Source of the DNA: Chamaelirium japonicum
Lineage: Eukaryota > Streptophyta > Magnoliopsida > Liliales > Melanthiaceae
Direction: 5' to 3'
Assembly (NCBI GenBank): GCA_947650365.1
Contig: OX393550.1
Coordinates: forward strand, 94,902,951 to 94,966,950
DNA: 64,000 bases
Each line of letters begins with the position of its first letter. Position 1 is the first letter of the stretch. Of this stretch, positions 24,419 to 36,681 are shown in pieces. The translations under genes were made by a program, and so were the position numbers. The notes under the pieces are model-generated. The model ran no database searches. It saw only the letters and a program-made list of their open reading frames with translations, and was not told the origin of the DNA.

Positions 24419-27400
24419 GTTTTTTTTATGATTAAATCCTTCCTTCTCTCTGATCGAGCGACATCACAACCGTCTGTACATTGCATGGATTAATACTAGT
24501 AGGCTTATGAAATCAATGCCAGCTATTCCTGCATAAATAATAACAAGGATTGTAGTGGCATGTTTTGGTGGGAACGAATTTGTTCAACGTCCTTGAAGGA
24601 GGGTGCAAATCAGTCTTCCTTATTGACCCATTTCAAGGGTATGCATGTATTTTTGGTTTATGTATCATGGCGAAATGACCAAAAACCCTTAAAATTGGCT
24701 AATAAGGATGGTGATGTTCATCCTCCTTCAAGGACGACAAACAAAATAGTGTTTCAATCTTTAAATGATAATAATACCCACTATCGCCCCTTAAGGTTTT
24801 TGGTCTTCTCTCCCAATAGTGGATTGCAATTGCAACTGCTAATAGTCATATTACAAATTCCAATAATAATTATATGACCAAAGGGCCATCACTCCCAATA
24901 GTTTTCTTCAAGTGAGGATATCATAGTTAAAATTCATTGTAGAATCTGTATCCATAAACTGAAATCTGATTTAGCCCTAGCCGTGTTTGGATGCGCTTTC
25001 GTAAGTGCCTTACATGACTTAATTCAACAAAAAAGTAAGGGCTAATGTGTCTAGGCTCCCTGACAATAGATTGATTCAGTGAACAGGACTAGCAAGAGAT
25101 ATATAGCTTTAGCCTAAGATCCATGTCCAAAAAATCCGCTCGGTTTAAAGGATTGGCATTTTCCCTCAAATTCCCAAAATGCCCTCACCTTACAGCAAGC
25201 AGCAAAGAAATAATCCGGTGTCGGCGATAGCGACAGCGGGCGTGAGCCACCGCGACCTCGAGTCGCAGCTGCTCGCCGCCACCTCCCCGGTGGCAGCAAG
25301 CAACGGAGACAAGCATATACGAATTAGGGTTCGATTTAGGCTTCCTAGGTCTAGGTTTTATCTCATGGACTATAGATATTAGGTTTTAGGGTTATGATTA
25401 GATTCCGTTGATTTTAGAGAAGAATGCCATGAAATAAAAATTTAAAGTACTGTAAAGGTTATTTTTGTTCCTTGGGTTATATTTCCTTTAGTTAAAATCG
25501 ATCTCTTGTCAGGGACCATAAGTCCCCCCAAAAAAGTACTTAGATTTGTAGCTTTTGCAAATCAACTTATGTGACATAAGAAGAAACTTATGGTCAATTC
25601 TTTTTTGCATATTTATTCACTTCATAGTTGTTGGATATTCTTAAAATATTTGGCCCAAATAATAGGGCAACACGAAATAAAATCAAATCAAATCATGCAA
25701 AAACAAACATCAGGATTGATCTGATTCCACAAAAAATTGACTACATCCATGGGATGTGATCCCATCTTCTACTTCACTGTAAGAAAAGTTGAGAATATTA
25801 TACATAAAAAAGAGGATCTTTAGGGTTTTATTTGGTCTTACCCCCCATTTAATTAGGGTAATCAAAGGATACCCACTCAGAATTTAATCTTCGAGTCTTA
25901 CCCACCAAAAAAAAAACCTGCCTGAAGTACACATCACCCATCCGTCTCCTCCTCGCCCTCCTACTTGTTATTTTCTTCTTTCTCCTCTTCCTTGAAATCT
26001 TTGGTCGAATGTATGATAGATGCATTAGGTTTTCATAGCCAAATGCGCAGAAGTTGGATTCAGCCTGAAGTGGCTGAATGTTGCAATTTCTAGAAGGAGG
26101 AGGAAAAGAGGAGAAGGACGAAGAAGGGAGGGAAAGGAGGAAGCAGAAAGAAAGAGGAGGGAGGAGGAGGGAGACGACAGTGATGGGTTGCCGAGGGTGG
26201 ACTGCGCATGGCTGGCAATGGCGACAATGGTGTGGGTTGCCTTTGCAGTGTTATGGGGATATATTGAGTATTTTTTTTTAATTTTAAGTTAGAGATACCT
26301 CTGTTATATATAGCCTAACCCTTGAACAAACTTGACTTCCTTCATAGGAAGTTTCGAGGCCATTTATGATTAAAGTGATTTTAGGTCATCATCAACTGGC
26401 TTTACAACAATAACTAATTTGTGAGCAATACGATTCAATTTTTTCCTTAGATCATCAAAAATAATGAAAGGTTATATCTTTATGTTGTTCGTAATTGAAT
26501 CTTCAATTGTATGACATGAGTATGAGATTGAGAGGTATTTTCCAAAGATCTCCATGTTACCGCATTAGAATCGTTGTGTGTTTTGGAAAAAATTGGTTGA
26601 TTAGTCAACTTAGATAAAGTTTCGAGTTGTAAGTGCAGCCATGAGCCCTAATCCCAGAGTGTTACAGAACAAGTTCAAGGTGAAGCCTCAGCAACAGTCA
26701 CAGTTGAAAGAACTCATGCTCAGCTTCTCTATAGTCATCAAAAATCCATAAGCCCAAGGTAAAGGATTTAGTGACTTGTGATAGCCATGTAATGTATTAG
26801 TTGTATATAGGCATTAGGGCTAGCTGAACTATGGTGTATTGTTTGTCCTGCCTTAAACCATTACGCGCTACACACACAGGGGTCGAGCTCCCTAGTGAGC
26901 ACTCATGGGGTTTAGGGGGCAGTGCCACATGGTGGGGGATGGAGGTAACACCCCTGAAACCTAATTTGATTTTAGGCTTCAAACTTGCATGGCTTTATCG
27001 AATGTTCATGCATCTGTTTGTTGTAATGATAACATTTTTATCATGATTCATGCAGGTCGAAGTCCGAGGTTGTACCAAGCATAGGCCCGACACTTAAAAA
27101 TTAATTTTCTAAGTGTGAGAGTGTCTATTCTCACTGTGGGGTTTGAACCCCCTATCAAACGGTCCACACCCCCCATTGAGATGGTCCCAACCCCTCATGT
27201 GAGGTCCCGACCGCACTGGTATGAGCTGGGGTCAGCTGAGTCTACAGTCCCAATCCCAATCCGAATCATTTCAACTTAGGCGGTCCAAACCCCTTAATGA
27301 GTCGGTCCGTACACCATTAGGAGAAGGTCCTCACTGTTGTGTTCGGACCCCGTCATTATGGGTCCGAACCTACTACAGAGCATTTGGGCTTGAGCAACTT

Positions 27401-27872
27401 CTTGAGTTTTCTTCGACGTTGATGGCCTGATCCAATGATCATTAATGGGGGATGATTACCCTATATAAATGCCCTTATTTTCATGTTAGGCCACTCACTT
27501 TGGCAGCCACCAAAGGTGGATATGAGAGATATCCCAAATTGGATTGTGTTCTTCAAGAGGGAAACCTATAGCTCCATAAAGTTTTGATTATTCTTCTTCT
27601 CGAGAATGCTCGCTTTCTTAATTTGCCGATTCATATAGAGTGATTCATCTATGTGATATCCAACTCAATCCATTAGTTTTCATGTATAGAAAACCCTAAG
27701 AACCATCATCCATCACCACCTTATTCATTCAACTTTCTTGATTTGAATGAGAAATTTTACCAAACATTTTCAAGATAATATAGATAGGCAAATCACTCTT
27801 ATCACTGCACTTCATAAGAAGGCTCAGCCCACCCATGCTCACATGGCACATAGGTGTAGCATTACTCCCCAC
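24418..27872. other. Gene-poor DNA
   Basis: No gene was recognised. The block at 25290-25400 resembles 7166-7290. Between 27130 and 27370 the motif GGTCC(G/C)AACCCC recurs irregularly, and a TATA-like TATATAAAT lies near 27463. That combination would fit an old LTR, but no ends could be fixed. Confidence 0.35.
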
Positions 27873-28142
27873 CAGTGTTTTCAGACCTGAACCAAAATAT
27901 GTTTTCAGACCGGACTGGGTGGTTCGACCGGTTTAGACCTGAACCAAAATATGTTTCAGTTCGGTCTTTGAATAAACCGGTTTGTTCTTTAACCCATGAA
28001 TCAAACCTTGTCATTGAAGACTTTAGTAAATATCTACTTTAAAAAAATTATTTCTATCCGGTTCAAATGGTTAAACCACCGGTTTGAACCGATTTTTGAA
28101 CCGATTTGGACTGAACCGCATGCCTTTTCGGTTTGCCTTACG
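27873..28142. mobile_element. Probable hAT-type MITE
   Basis: It starts CAGTGTTTTCAGACC, a typical hAT MITE end, and is bracketed by CTCCCCAC (27865-27872) and GTCCCCAC (28143-28150), an 8-bp duplication with one mismatch. The right terminal repeat is diverged. The interior repeats CCGGTTTGAACC-like motifs. Confidence 0.55.
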
Positions 28143-28166
28143 GTCCCCACATGCGTATCCTAATCA

Positions 28167-28824
28167 TAAGGGTGTAAAAAAAGCTCGGTGGTTCGAATCC
28201 GGGCCAAAAGATAAAGATCCGAGCCCGATCTGGCCCATTCAACAGTCCTATCCGTACATGCCATGGACTGGACTCAGGTCACTACCCTGATCCCGTAGAC
28301 CTGTCAAAAGCCCGACAGCCCGGCCCGAGGGCTTGATCCGAATCCGACACTATAAATCACAAAAACTCAGTATTGCACATTTGTTAACCGGTCATGAGTT
28401 TGAAACCTAACTAATTTGTTTAGGATTTTTTACAAATTAACCCCTCAAATTAGGGCTAATTGCCATACACCATTTGAATTAGACTATTTACATATTAATC
28501 CTTGCAAGTATGTTAAGTTGTGCACGTTAACCCTTCTTTCAGTGAACTAGAGGGGTATATTGCACAAGTTAACATGTTTGCAGGGATCGATTTGGAAATA
28601 GTCTAATTTGAAAGGTTTATATATAATTAGTCCCGATTTTAGTGGTTGATTTGCAAAAATCCTTTTTTTTTCAATAAAGCCCATCGAATCAGCCCGAAAG
28701 ACCTGAAAATACATGTACCTCGGGCCCAGTCCGGATAATGACGAGCCCGACAGTTCCATCCGGGCTTCACTTCTTTAGGCCCGACAAAATCTAGGCCTGG
28801 CCGACCGAACCCGGCCCAGCTCTA
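28167..28824. mobile_element. hAT-type MITE with inner inverted repeat
   Basis: An exact 8-bp duplication CCTAATCA (28159-28166 and 28825-28832) brackets a 658-bp segment that begins TAAGGGTGTAAAAAAAGCT and ends CCGGCCCAGCTCTA. The terminal repeats are diverged. Inside, about 28425-28660, there is a further inverted repeat (a CAAATTAGGGCTAATTG region against its complement). This may be a second, nested foldback element. Confidence 0.75.
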
Positions 28825-29371
28825 CCTAATCACCTTGTGTTTACAGATGCTAAAGAGACCAAAAGGACACCCCCTAACTGTAACATTTCTTCAGCGTGTG
28901 TGCTGCTACAGTGCTACTCGTTAACAGCATACACGGGACCCACGGCTTTATAAATGGGGGTCTTTCCGGGTCATTTTTGTCGGGTTTCGTACCGTCTGTC
29001 TGATTTTAAACATGATCAACTTATAAAGTTGTCATTCGCACCCATTGGGGGTGTACGTAATTCAAATTTCGACATACAAGTGGGGGGTTAAGTATAAAAA
29101 AAAACCTTCTTTTTCTGGTTAAATCATTTCGGTAAAAAGTTCAAGTAAATAAAAAAAAAAAATTGTGGGGAACCGTGTGCTCATAATTACATTCTTATTC
29201 GCTGATTAAAGTGGATAAAAGAGCATCATCATCATGATGATCTGGCACTAATTTGAAACTATATCCCCCGAATAATCTTTAAATTAAAGTGAGCCTAGGG
29301 TCTTCACTCGTTACCTCAAAAGAGTAGTGATATTCCTTAAAAAAAAATTTGGATAGGGTACAAAAAAAATG

Positions 29372-29648
29372 GGGTTTTTTTGACTTTACCCCCCAACTTG
29401 TCTTGAATTAGACGTTACCCCCTATATTTTCATTTATTAGACTTTACCCCCCCCCCCCCCCCAAAAAAAAACTAACTGTTCCATCAGCTCACCATCTAAA
29501 AGAAAGGGTGAGCCGGCGGAAAAGAAATAAAGTTTTGGGGGGTGAGCTGACAGAACAGTTAGTTTTGGGGTAAAGTCTAATTAATGAAAATATGAGGGTA
29601 AAGTCTAATTCAAGGTAAAATTTGGGGGGCAAAGTCAAAATAACCCAA
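29372..29648. repeat. Foldback MITE with ~120-bp arms
   Basis: The left arm (TTTGACTTTACCCCCCAA, GAATTAGACGTTACC, ATATTTTCAT, TTAGACTTTACCCC) reappears as its complement on the right. The element forms an almost continuous hairpin around a short loop near 29490-29530. A C run lies at the inner edge of the left arm. No coding capacity. Confidence 0.75.
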
Positions 29649-30789
29649 AAAAAAAAAATAGTGATCCATCTACCAAAAAAAACTATATAGTGATTCGATA
29701 AGGCGTCTCCGGCTGTAAGGTGGTTGCGATTCATCTGTCGCCATTGGTCCATGGAGAATTCTGATGCATCAGTCCCGCCACCTTACGGCTACTGGCTACA
29801 CGAACATTGAGCATAGTAGGAATGGAAGTGCTAGCTATGTGTGTGTGTGTGTGTTAGTACTTGAGACCTAGGATTGAATCATGCTTCCATCAGATGTGAC
29901 GCTGATAGATACTTCAAAAAAAGAAAAAAATCGAGTAGGAATATCGTGACACGATTAGCATCGGAAGAATCCGATGCCACGTCAAGATGCTCTTGATCGA
30001 TGTTTCGACTCCGACTATTGAATCTCACTCACCTCAAAAGGTTCAGTAGTCGGATCCCTCAAGCATCTCAAGTAGACAAATGCTATTCAGTCCGAAGGTT
30101 TTTCCAATTCCACTCAGCTCGATTGATGTGGTTGCGTCCAACTGATGGTGTAAAAGATTTAAATATCTAGTGGGTTTCAGCCGCCAAGTAAACCCGATCA
30201 GTGACTGTGGGTCCCATACTTAATGATGAGAGGGACCGGGACCAGGACTGAAGTTAGGTCTGCAGCATGAGCAAGTGGGCATGGAAGTTTCCACTGGTAT
30301 GGGCATATATACGGCTAGGGGACATATTGGCTAACATACTGTGGACGTGTCCTCCACCATTTATTGTTTTTTTATTTTATTTTTTATTTTTTGGGACCGA
30401 CAGTGTCTCGAAACCTTTCGGGCAATGGATCCACTTTGGATTCGGACTAAGCCCACCGAAAACGGACACCGACCACTCGAAAGTTTACCTACAGACTCGA
30501 ATTTAACCCACGACCTCCTCACCAAAGCATCAGTTGCTTACCAACTCCCCTATCACCTGATTAGAACTATTGCTTTTCGATTAAGTTTGTTGTGGATTTG
30601 ATTTGTTTTTTTTTTTTTTCAAGTTTATTAATATTTTTAGTGAATTTTTTGTAATTAATGGTATACAGAAAAATTGGAGAAACAACTTCTACAGTATGTG
30701 AATTCAAATAGGCATTCTTACTTCTAAACCAGCAAACATTACTTTACTTAACAGTAATTGTCAATGGTTTTTTCGTCGGTAATAAAAAA
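29649..30789. other. Intergenic, nothing recognised
   Basis: A short (GT)n run lies near 29840. A patch near 29720-29790 (TTGCGATTCATC, TCCCGCCACC) recalls one at 23350. No gene is supported. Confidence 0.35.
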
Positions 30790-31564
30790 AAGTATCTTTA
30801 TTAAGAGTGTATGCGGATGATACTCACTTGTTGTGCGAAGCAGATATTACGCAACTGGTGGCTCTTAAGATCATCCTTTACCGCTTTGAATTTTACTCTG
30901 GTCTGAGGATCAATTTTAACAAAAGCTCTTTACACTACATGGGTTGCACACCAGAACTAGGCGATCGACTCGGTTTGGTTCTAAATTGCAAGTTAGGCCA
31001 ATTACCTGCCAATATTTAGGTCTCCCACTAAATATTAAGATGATAACGGGGGAAGATTGGCACCCTATTATCCAGATGATTGAGAAAAGATTGTTTGTTT
31101 GGAAAAGGCAAGTACTTATCTTTGGAAGGTCGTCTTACTCTTATCAATTCTGTTATTTCTAGCATTCCTTCGTATATTATGGGTTCTATCATCTGCCAAC
31201 CTAGGTTATTTACAAATTGATAAGATGAAGAGGAAGTTTTTTTTTTTTTTTTTTTTTTTTGGGGGGGGGGGGGGTGGAGGGGGGGATGGGAGCTCAGGAT
31301 CTTCTAATCTCATGAAGTGGGAGAAGGTTTGCTCACCCAGATCGCAAGGTGTTTTGGTGTTTTAAATTTCAAAGACTTCAATACGATCTCCTTAGGAAAA
31401 TAGCAGTGGCGTATTAAATGGCTTCTGGTGATTAATGGAAGGACAAAATCAAATATAGATACTTCAGAAGATTTTCACATTTGCAGCTTCATCGTAGGAT
31501 CTCCGGCAAACTTATACCCTTATAGAAAGGTGTGGTGAAGGTAAAGGATGCCTACAGATGCGAG

Positions 31565-31880
31565 TGTTGATGAATAGTCCCACATCGATGAGGGAGACAC
31601 CCATAAGCCGCTTAATATACCCCCTGTGGACCTTCCCTTACAACCCGGGTTTTAGGGTGTGAGGGTATCTAACATGATATCAAAGCTAGGTCACACCCCA
31701 TCTCCCCTCCATGTGATCACGTCGCACCCTTTCTCCCTCCGACCGAGAGGTGCTCTGCGTGCGGACGGGTGTTAAGAATAGTTTCACATCGATTAAGGAC
31801 TAGGAGTTCCACGCCTTTATAATATATTGTTGCCCCCTCCCTCTCATCACCGGCTTTGAGGGGGCACGAGAATTGTAACA
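31565..31880 (+). mobile_element. TRIM-like short LTR element with unlike LTRs
   Basis: Left LTR is 31565-31674 and right LTR 31770-31880, both starting TGTT(G/A)A and ending TAACA. A primer-site-like TGATATCAAAGCTAGG follows the left LTR. The interior of about 95 bp is non-coding. The flanks GCGAG / ACAAG are only partly alike. The left LTR resembles the family at 37552-37888, while the right LTR resembles the family at 33617-33929. It is inserted in the LINE. Confidence 0.75.
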
Positions 31881-32103
31881 ACAAGAAGTTCATTTTGGGG
31901 AATGGTAGAAAAATTCAGTTTTGGGAGGACAATTGGATTGGTGAGCTACCTCTCAAGGATGGAAGTATTTCCGGAGCTCTATGAGCTGGCAAGATTCAAG
32001 CAAGTAATCATTCAATCTCAAGCATTCGTATGCAGATCTAACAGAACATAGAGACTGACATTTACGAGAAGGATCATAGGGACCCTGGCGAATAAATTAG
32101 TAG

Positions 32104-33462
32104 TGTTAATGTATATACCGGGTCGGGTTCTATGTACAGTCGGGTCAGATTCTATGTATATACATGTACTTATATATTGGACTTCAGTCCCTCAATGAGA
32201 TTCATTTCATTCTCTCCAAACTCTTACCGTCATCTCTTAATATGGTATCAGAGCTCTAGGGTTTCTCGTGCGACGACAACGACGACGACAGCCACCTCCG
32301 GTCTCCCCCCTCCACCCTGCAGCCCACCTCCGACCTCCCCTCCACCCGGCAGTCCACCTCCGGCTCTCCCTCCGCCCGCCAAGCCCCCCTAGCCCTCCCG
32401 GCCCCTCCCTCCACCCGACAGTGCTATCATAGCTTCCCTTCAGCGTCACCTCCAGAGCCAGTTTGAGATGAAGGATCTCGGTCTTCTCCGGTATTTTCTT
32501 GGCCTTGAGATTGTTCGATCAGCTCAAGGATTGTTGATCTCCCAACAGAAGTACATTTTCGATATTTTTACCGAGGCTGCTCTTATTGATTCTCGTACTG
32601 CTAACACGCCTATGAAGCTTACCTTGAAGCTTCTCTCTACCGATGGTAAACCTCTCCAGGATATCTCTCGTTATCAACGGCTGGTTGAGATGCTCGTTTA
32701 TCTCACCATGATTAGGCCTGACATTGCCCATGCCGTCGGTATTGTAAGTCAATTGTTCAGTCTCCTCGCTCGGTTCACTATGCAGCAGTCCTTCGGATTA
32801 TTCGGTATCTTCGTGGCACTGTCACTCGATCGCTGTTGTTTCCCTTCAAATCTCTACTGGTTCTGCATTCTTACTCCGATGCCGATTGGGCTGGCGATGT
32901 TGCTACTTGTCAATCTACTACCAGCTACTACGTATTCCTTGATGATTCTCTCATTTCTTGACGCAGTAAAAAACAGGAGTCTGTTGCACGCTCGAGCACC
33001 GAAACCGAATACCGAGGTATGGCTTCCACCACTGCTGAGATTGTCTGGCTTCAATGTCTTCTACTCGACTCAGGATCAGGATTTCTGGGGCTACACCTCT
33101 GTTCTATGACAACCAATGTGCCATTTAAATTGCTAGCAACTCGGTTTTTCATGAGCGGACCAAACACATCGAGGTCGACTGTCATTATGTTCGGCAGGAG
33201 TTTCTTGCAAACATAATCTTCTTGCTGTTTATTCCCTCGACGGAGCAGACTGCTGATTTTCTCACAAAGCCCCTGACGATTGCTAGATTTCGTCATTTTA
33301 TAAGCAAACTCTCGGTACATAATCCACCGTGAGTTTGAGGAGAAGTGTTAATATATATACCAGGTCGAGTTCTATGTGTATACATGTATTTATATATTGG
33401 GCTTCAATCCCTCAATGAGATTCATTTCATTCTCTCCAAACCCTAACCGTCATCTCCTAACA
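32104..33462 (+). mobile_element. Small copia-derived LTR element fossil
   Basis: LTRs at 32104-32242 and 33346-33462 flank an interior with an initiator-Met primer site at 32243, a copia reverse-transcriptase C-terminal part (MKDLGLLRYFLGLEI near 32468), RNase H-like remnants, and a polypurine tract before 33346. The 5-bp duplication AGTAG lies at 32099-32103 and 33463-33467, so the boundaries are secure. It is broken. The same family is found in reverse orientation at 61736-62640. Confidence 0.88.
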
Positions 33463-33616
33463 AGTAGACATGAACTCTATTCTCTCTCAGCCTATTTCAG
33501 CTAGAGCAGATTCTTCTTCTTGGCAGCTCAATCCCTCAAGCGTATTCACAATTAATTCTTTTTACAAATTGTTGAATACCAGGAATAACCATAACATGGT
33601 AGGGAAAGTCTTGTGG

Positions 33617-33929
33617 TGTTGAGAATAGTCCCACATCAATAAAGAGGTGGGAGTTCTATGTATTTACATAATGTTGCCCCCTCCCTCTCATCACCGGTTT
33701 TGAAGGGGCACAGGAATCGTAACATGGTATCAGAGTTAGGCCCCACCCCGTCTCCCTTCCATATAGTCCCATCGCAACCTCTTTCTCCTTCCGATCGAGA
33801 GACGCTCTACGTGCAGGCGGGTGTTGAGAATAATCCCACATCGGTAAAGGGGTGGGAGTTCTATGTCTTCATATAATGTTGCCCCCTCCCTCTCATCACC
33901 GGTTTTGAGGGAGCATGAGAATCGTAACA
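33617..33929 (+). mobile_element. Complete-looking TRIM element
   Basis: Two 108-bp LTRs (33617-33724 and 33822-33929) begin TGTTGAGAATA and end GTAACA. A primer site TGGTATCAGAG follows at 33725. The total length is 313 bp with no coding capacity. The exact 5-bp duplication TGTGG lies at 33612-33616 and 33930-33934. The LINE reading continues on both sides. The high similarity of its LTRs suggests a fairly young insertion. Confidence 0.92.
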
Positions 33930-34240
33930 TGTGGAAAGCCAACGTCCCATCCAAAATCATGATCTTCATGTGTCTTGCAATCGAAGATAAAATCCTAACT
34001 AAGATGAATCTCATTAAAAGGAATCATCCATATGCCTTTATGGGATCTCTTGAAGGGAAAACTTCATCCGAAAGGCCACCATGCTACTATTCCTTCATTG
34101 TGGTCTTTGTGGAGTAGGAATAGAATCGGGCTAGATCTACGAAAAGCATGGGACATCTTAGTTATGGCTACCGCCTGGAATATTTAGCTAGAACGGAATA
34201 GAAGAATCCTCCAGCAATCTTCTTCTCGCAACCCGAAAGT

Positions 34241-34913
34241 TAGGGGTGTTCATCGGTTCAGGTTGACCCGCCAAACCGAACCGAACCGGTCTATTTGGTT
34301 CGGTTTGGATTGGGTATTTTTGGCCGTTCGGTTTGGTTCGGTTCCAAAAAAAAAAACCCGCTATGGTCGGTTCGGTTCTGGGTTATGAGTTTTTTAACCC
34401 GAACCATTGGTACTATAACCTCAGTAGTTATTACTATACAGTGTACAATCTCACTAATATTGTACATTACATGATGGTGACCCCAATTACTATCATTTGG
34501 TGCATTCAAAACTTTCAAGTGTTCAATGATGTGATGAAATTGAAAGTGAAGGGTGTTACCCACATAATTACTAGTACCCCCAAATCCCAACTTATGAAAT
34601 ATCTCAAAGTGGAAAATTAAGGGTGATACTAGTAATTCTATAGGGGCAAATACAACACTCAAAGTTAAAGACTTAAAAATGAAATCTGAATCAACTCAGT
34701 GGCTCAACCATTCACGCCTCACGGTGTGATGACGAGCGATTTGAAAGACCCGCAGAACCGAACCGAACCAAACCGAACTTTTCCGGGTTGGTTTGGTTCA
34801 GTTTTTACCAAGGAATGGTTTGGTTCGGTTCCATTTTCTAGAGAACCGATTAACTTCGGTTCGGTTCCAAATTTATCAAAAAACCGAACCAACCCGAACC
34901 ATGAACATCCCTA
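34241..34913. mobile_element. hAT-type MITE nested in the LINE
   Basis: The ends TAGGGGTGTTCA / TGAACATCCCTA are flanked by the exact 8-bp duplication CCGAAAGT (34233-34240 and 34914-34921). Inner arms carry opposed CGGTTCGGTT and AACCGAACC runs. The LINE reading SRNPKV continues after the element. The 673-bp body has no transposase. Confidence 0.92.
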
Positions 34914-34990
34914 CCGAAAGTGATTCAAAGGATCAAAATCACTGTAGAACACTAGAGTACTATGTTGGCTGACCATACTTAGTGATCCTT

Positions 34991-36681
34991 CTTTTCCTGT
35001 ATTATCTTCTTGAGCAACCTCTTCTTCATCTTCAAAAGGGTTCTTCATTTTCTCCTTCACCTTCATAGTAAGTAAGGTGTTAGGTTGGACATTATAGAGC
35101 AAGGATTGAAAGCTCACCACTAAGACGAGATCATCTCCCATGAATTCGAGGCAAGATACTTTAATTTCATATCAACCTTCATCTCGCCTCGGTGCCGACC
35201 AGGATATCGACCTTGGGTTGCTATGCACTCCTCGGTGCTTCAACACTAGTCGCATAAGCGGTCTTTAAATTTATTTATGTGAATTGGACTTGCCTCTTGT
35301 CAGCCATACCATACCCCTTAAAGTAGTCCTCAATCATTGCTAACTAATTGAGAAAATGGCTTGGTCCAAGCTTTCCTATAATGTCTTTTTTTGAAGGACC
35401 ACTATATAGTGGTCAGTACATCATCTGTCAGTGAGCCAACACAAGATATATAGACCAAGGATAGAAGCTCGCCTGCAGAAAGGAGAGAAATGTCTTGATT
35501 TTTAATAACCCCACAAACAGAAAAGCTTGCCACTACGACAAGAGGGAGGCCCGCCACTACAGCACGGGAATAAATATGTTGTTTAACACTTATTCAAACA
35601 CTTGACCAAGAATAGGGGTTGCATATGTCCTGGCAACTAAGCTATCAGTTGGAGACGCTTTCCTATGAAGTCATGGACTTCGACTTATACCTTCGTTTGA
35701 TGTCTTCGAACGCAACAAGATGATCACCTCAATCACACATGAGCTCTATTGAATGATATCGTAGAAGGTTTCCCGCGTGCTAAGGTGCATCGTAGGTACA
35801 AGGATATTGAACCACATAGGTTTCCGCATCATACATCTTCGAGAAGGCTAGGTTATGGAGAATCTCCGTGAATAGCTTGGTGACCCTCTTTTAATCCTTG
35901 CAAGTTAAAACCATGAGGTCTCACCTTCTTGCTCGTGCTCTTGAGAAGATTAGAGAGGTTCTACGCACACAATGAATCTCTTAAGCAAAGGCTCACTCAT
36001 CGAGTCTCGTTAACTTGTGAGGGATCTTGTCAAGAATTTCATCCCCACTAACTCCGATAGTTGAAGGGATACGCTAGATGAGTTCAAAATTTTTGAAAAA
36101 TCACCTGGCAATCAGAATTTTGATGGGAGACTCATCTCTGTTGTATTCAATTTATGCCCTCAAACAACCCACCATATAGGTCTTTGAGATGCCTTTTTTT
36201 TTTTCTTTTTTAAGCACATTCTGTAATTAATAGATGCAAGGGAAAATAGATTCCTCATTATCATACAAATTAAATTTCTTAATTAGGTTGTAAGAGCTGT
36301 ATATAATTCCAAAACAAATCCATTTATAGGCATCAAATGCCAATATATGTGCAGGAATCAATAAGCAATCATAACTAAATCCATTGGAAGTTCTCTAAAG
36401 AAAAAAAACTAAATCCATTGATAATTTGAGGAAATCACAAGACCACAATTATGTTCATACCTTTGTGTAAGAAACCCCAATGGCCGGTTCCAGCGACCTC
36501 CACTGGCCATTCTATTCCTTAGAAAAAGGTTCCGGCACATTGCTCCTGAAAAACACATTCTTGGAAAGAAAAAAAAAACTAAAGAAACAGAACATTCTGC
36601 ATACTCAACACCCACTACCCCCCGTAAAAGTCCAGTAATGAAGTTTGCAGGGCTCAGTATTATTAATAAAGAATTATCGAA
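34991..36681. other. No recognised gene
   Basis: Short open frames on both strands have no domain signature. The stretch does not look strongly repetitive. Decayed coding sequence on the minus strand (about 35650-36100) is possible but cannot be identified. Confidence 0.3.

Larger units (their letters stand above)
30790..34990 (+). mobile_element. L1-type LINE, 3' half, with four nested insertions
   Basis: The host element is read from the reverse transcriptase catalytic YADD box (VYADDTHLLCEAD at about 30808). It continues through the thumb-like region (EDWHPII, EKRLFVWKRQ, NSVISSIPSYIMGS) to the LINE C-terminal region (RKIQFWEDNWIGELPL near 31905; a PSKIMIFMCLAIEDKILTK-like stretch near 33945; WLERNRRILQQ-like near 34190; SRNPKV and IQRIKITVEH near 34225 and 34925). 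Several stops and frame changes show it is dead. A T20/G14 tract lies near 31240-31275. The LINE reading resumes after each of four inserted elements listed separately. Confidence 0.8.

Noticed and set aside
28180-28205. GGTTCGAATCC resembling a tRNA T-arm
   Set aside because: No acceptor stem, anticodon arm or CCA context surrounds it; it lies inside a hAT MITE.
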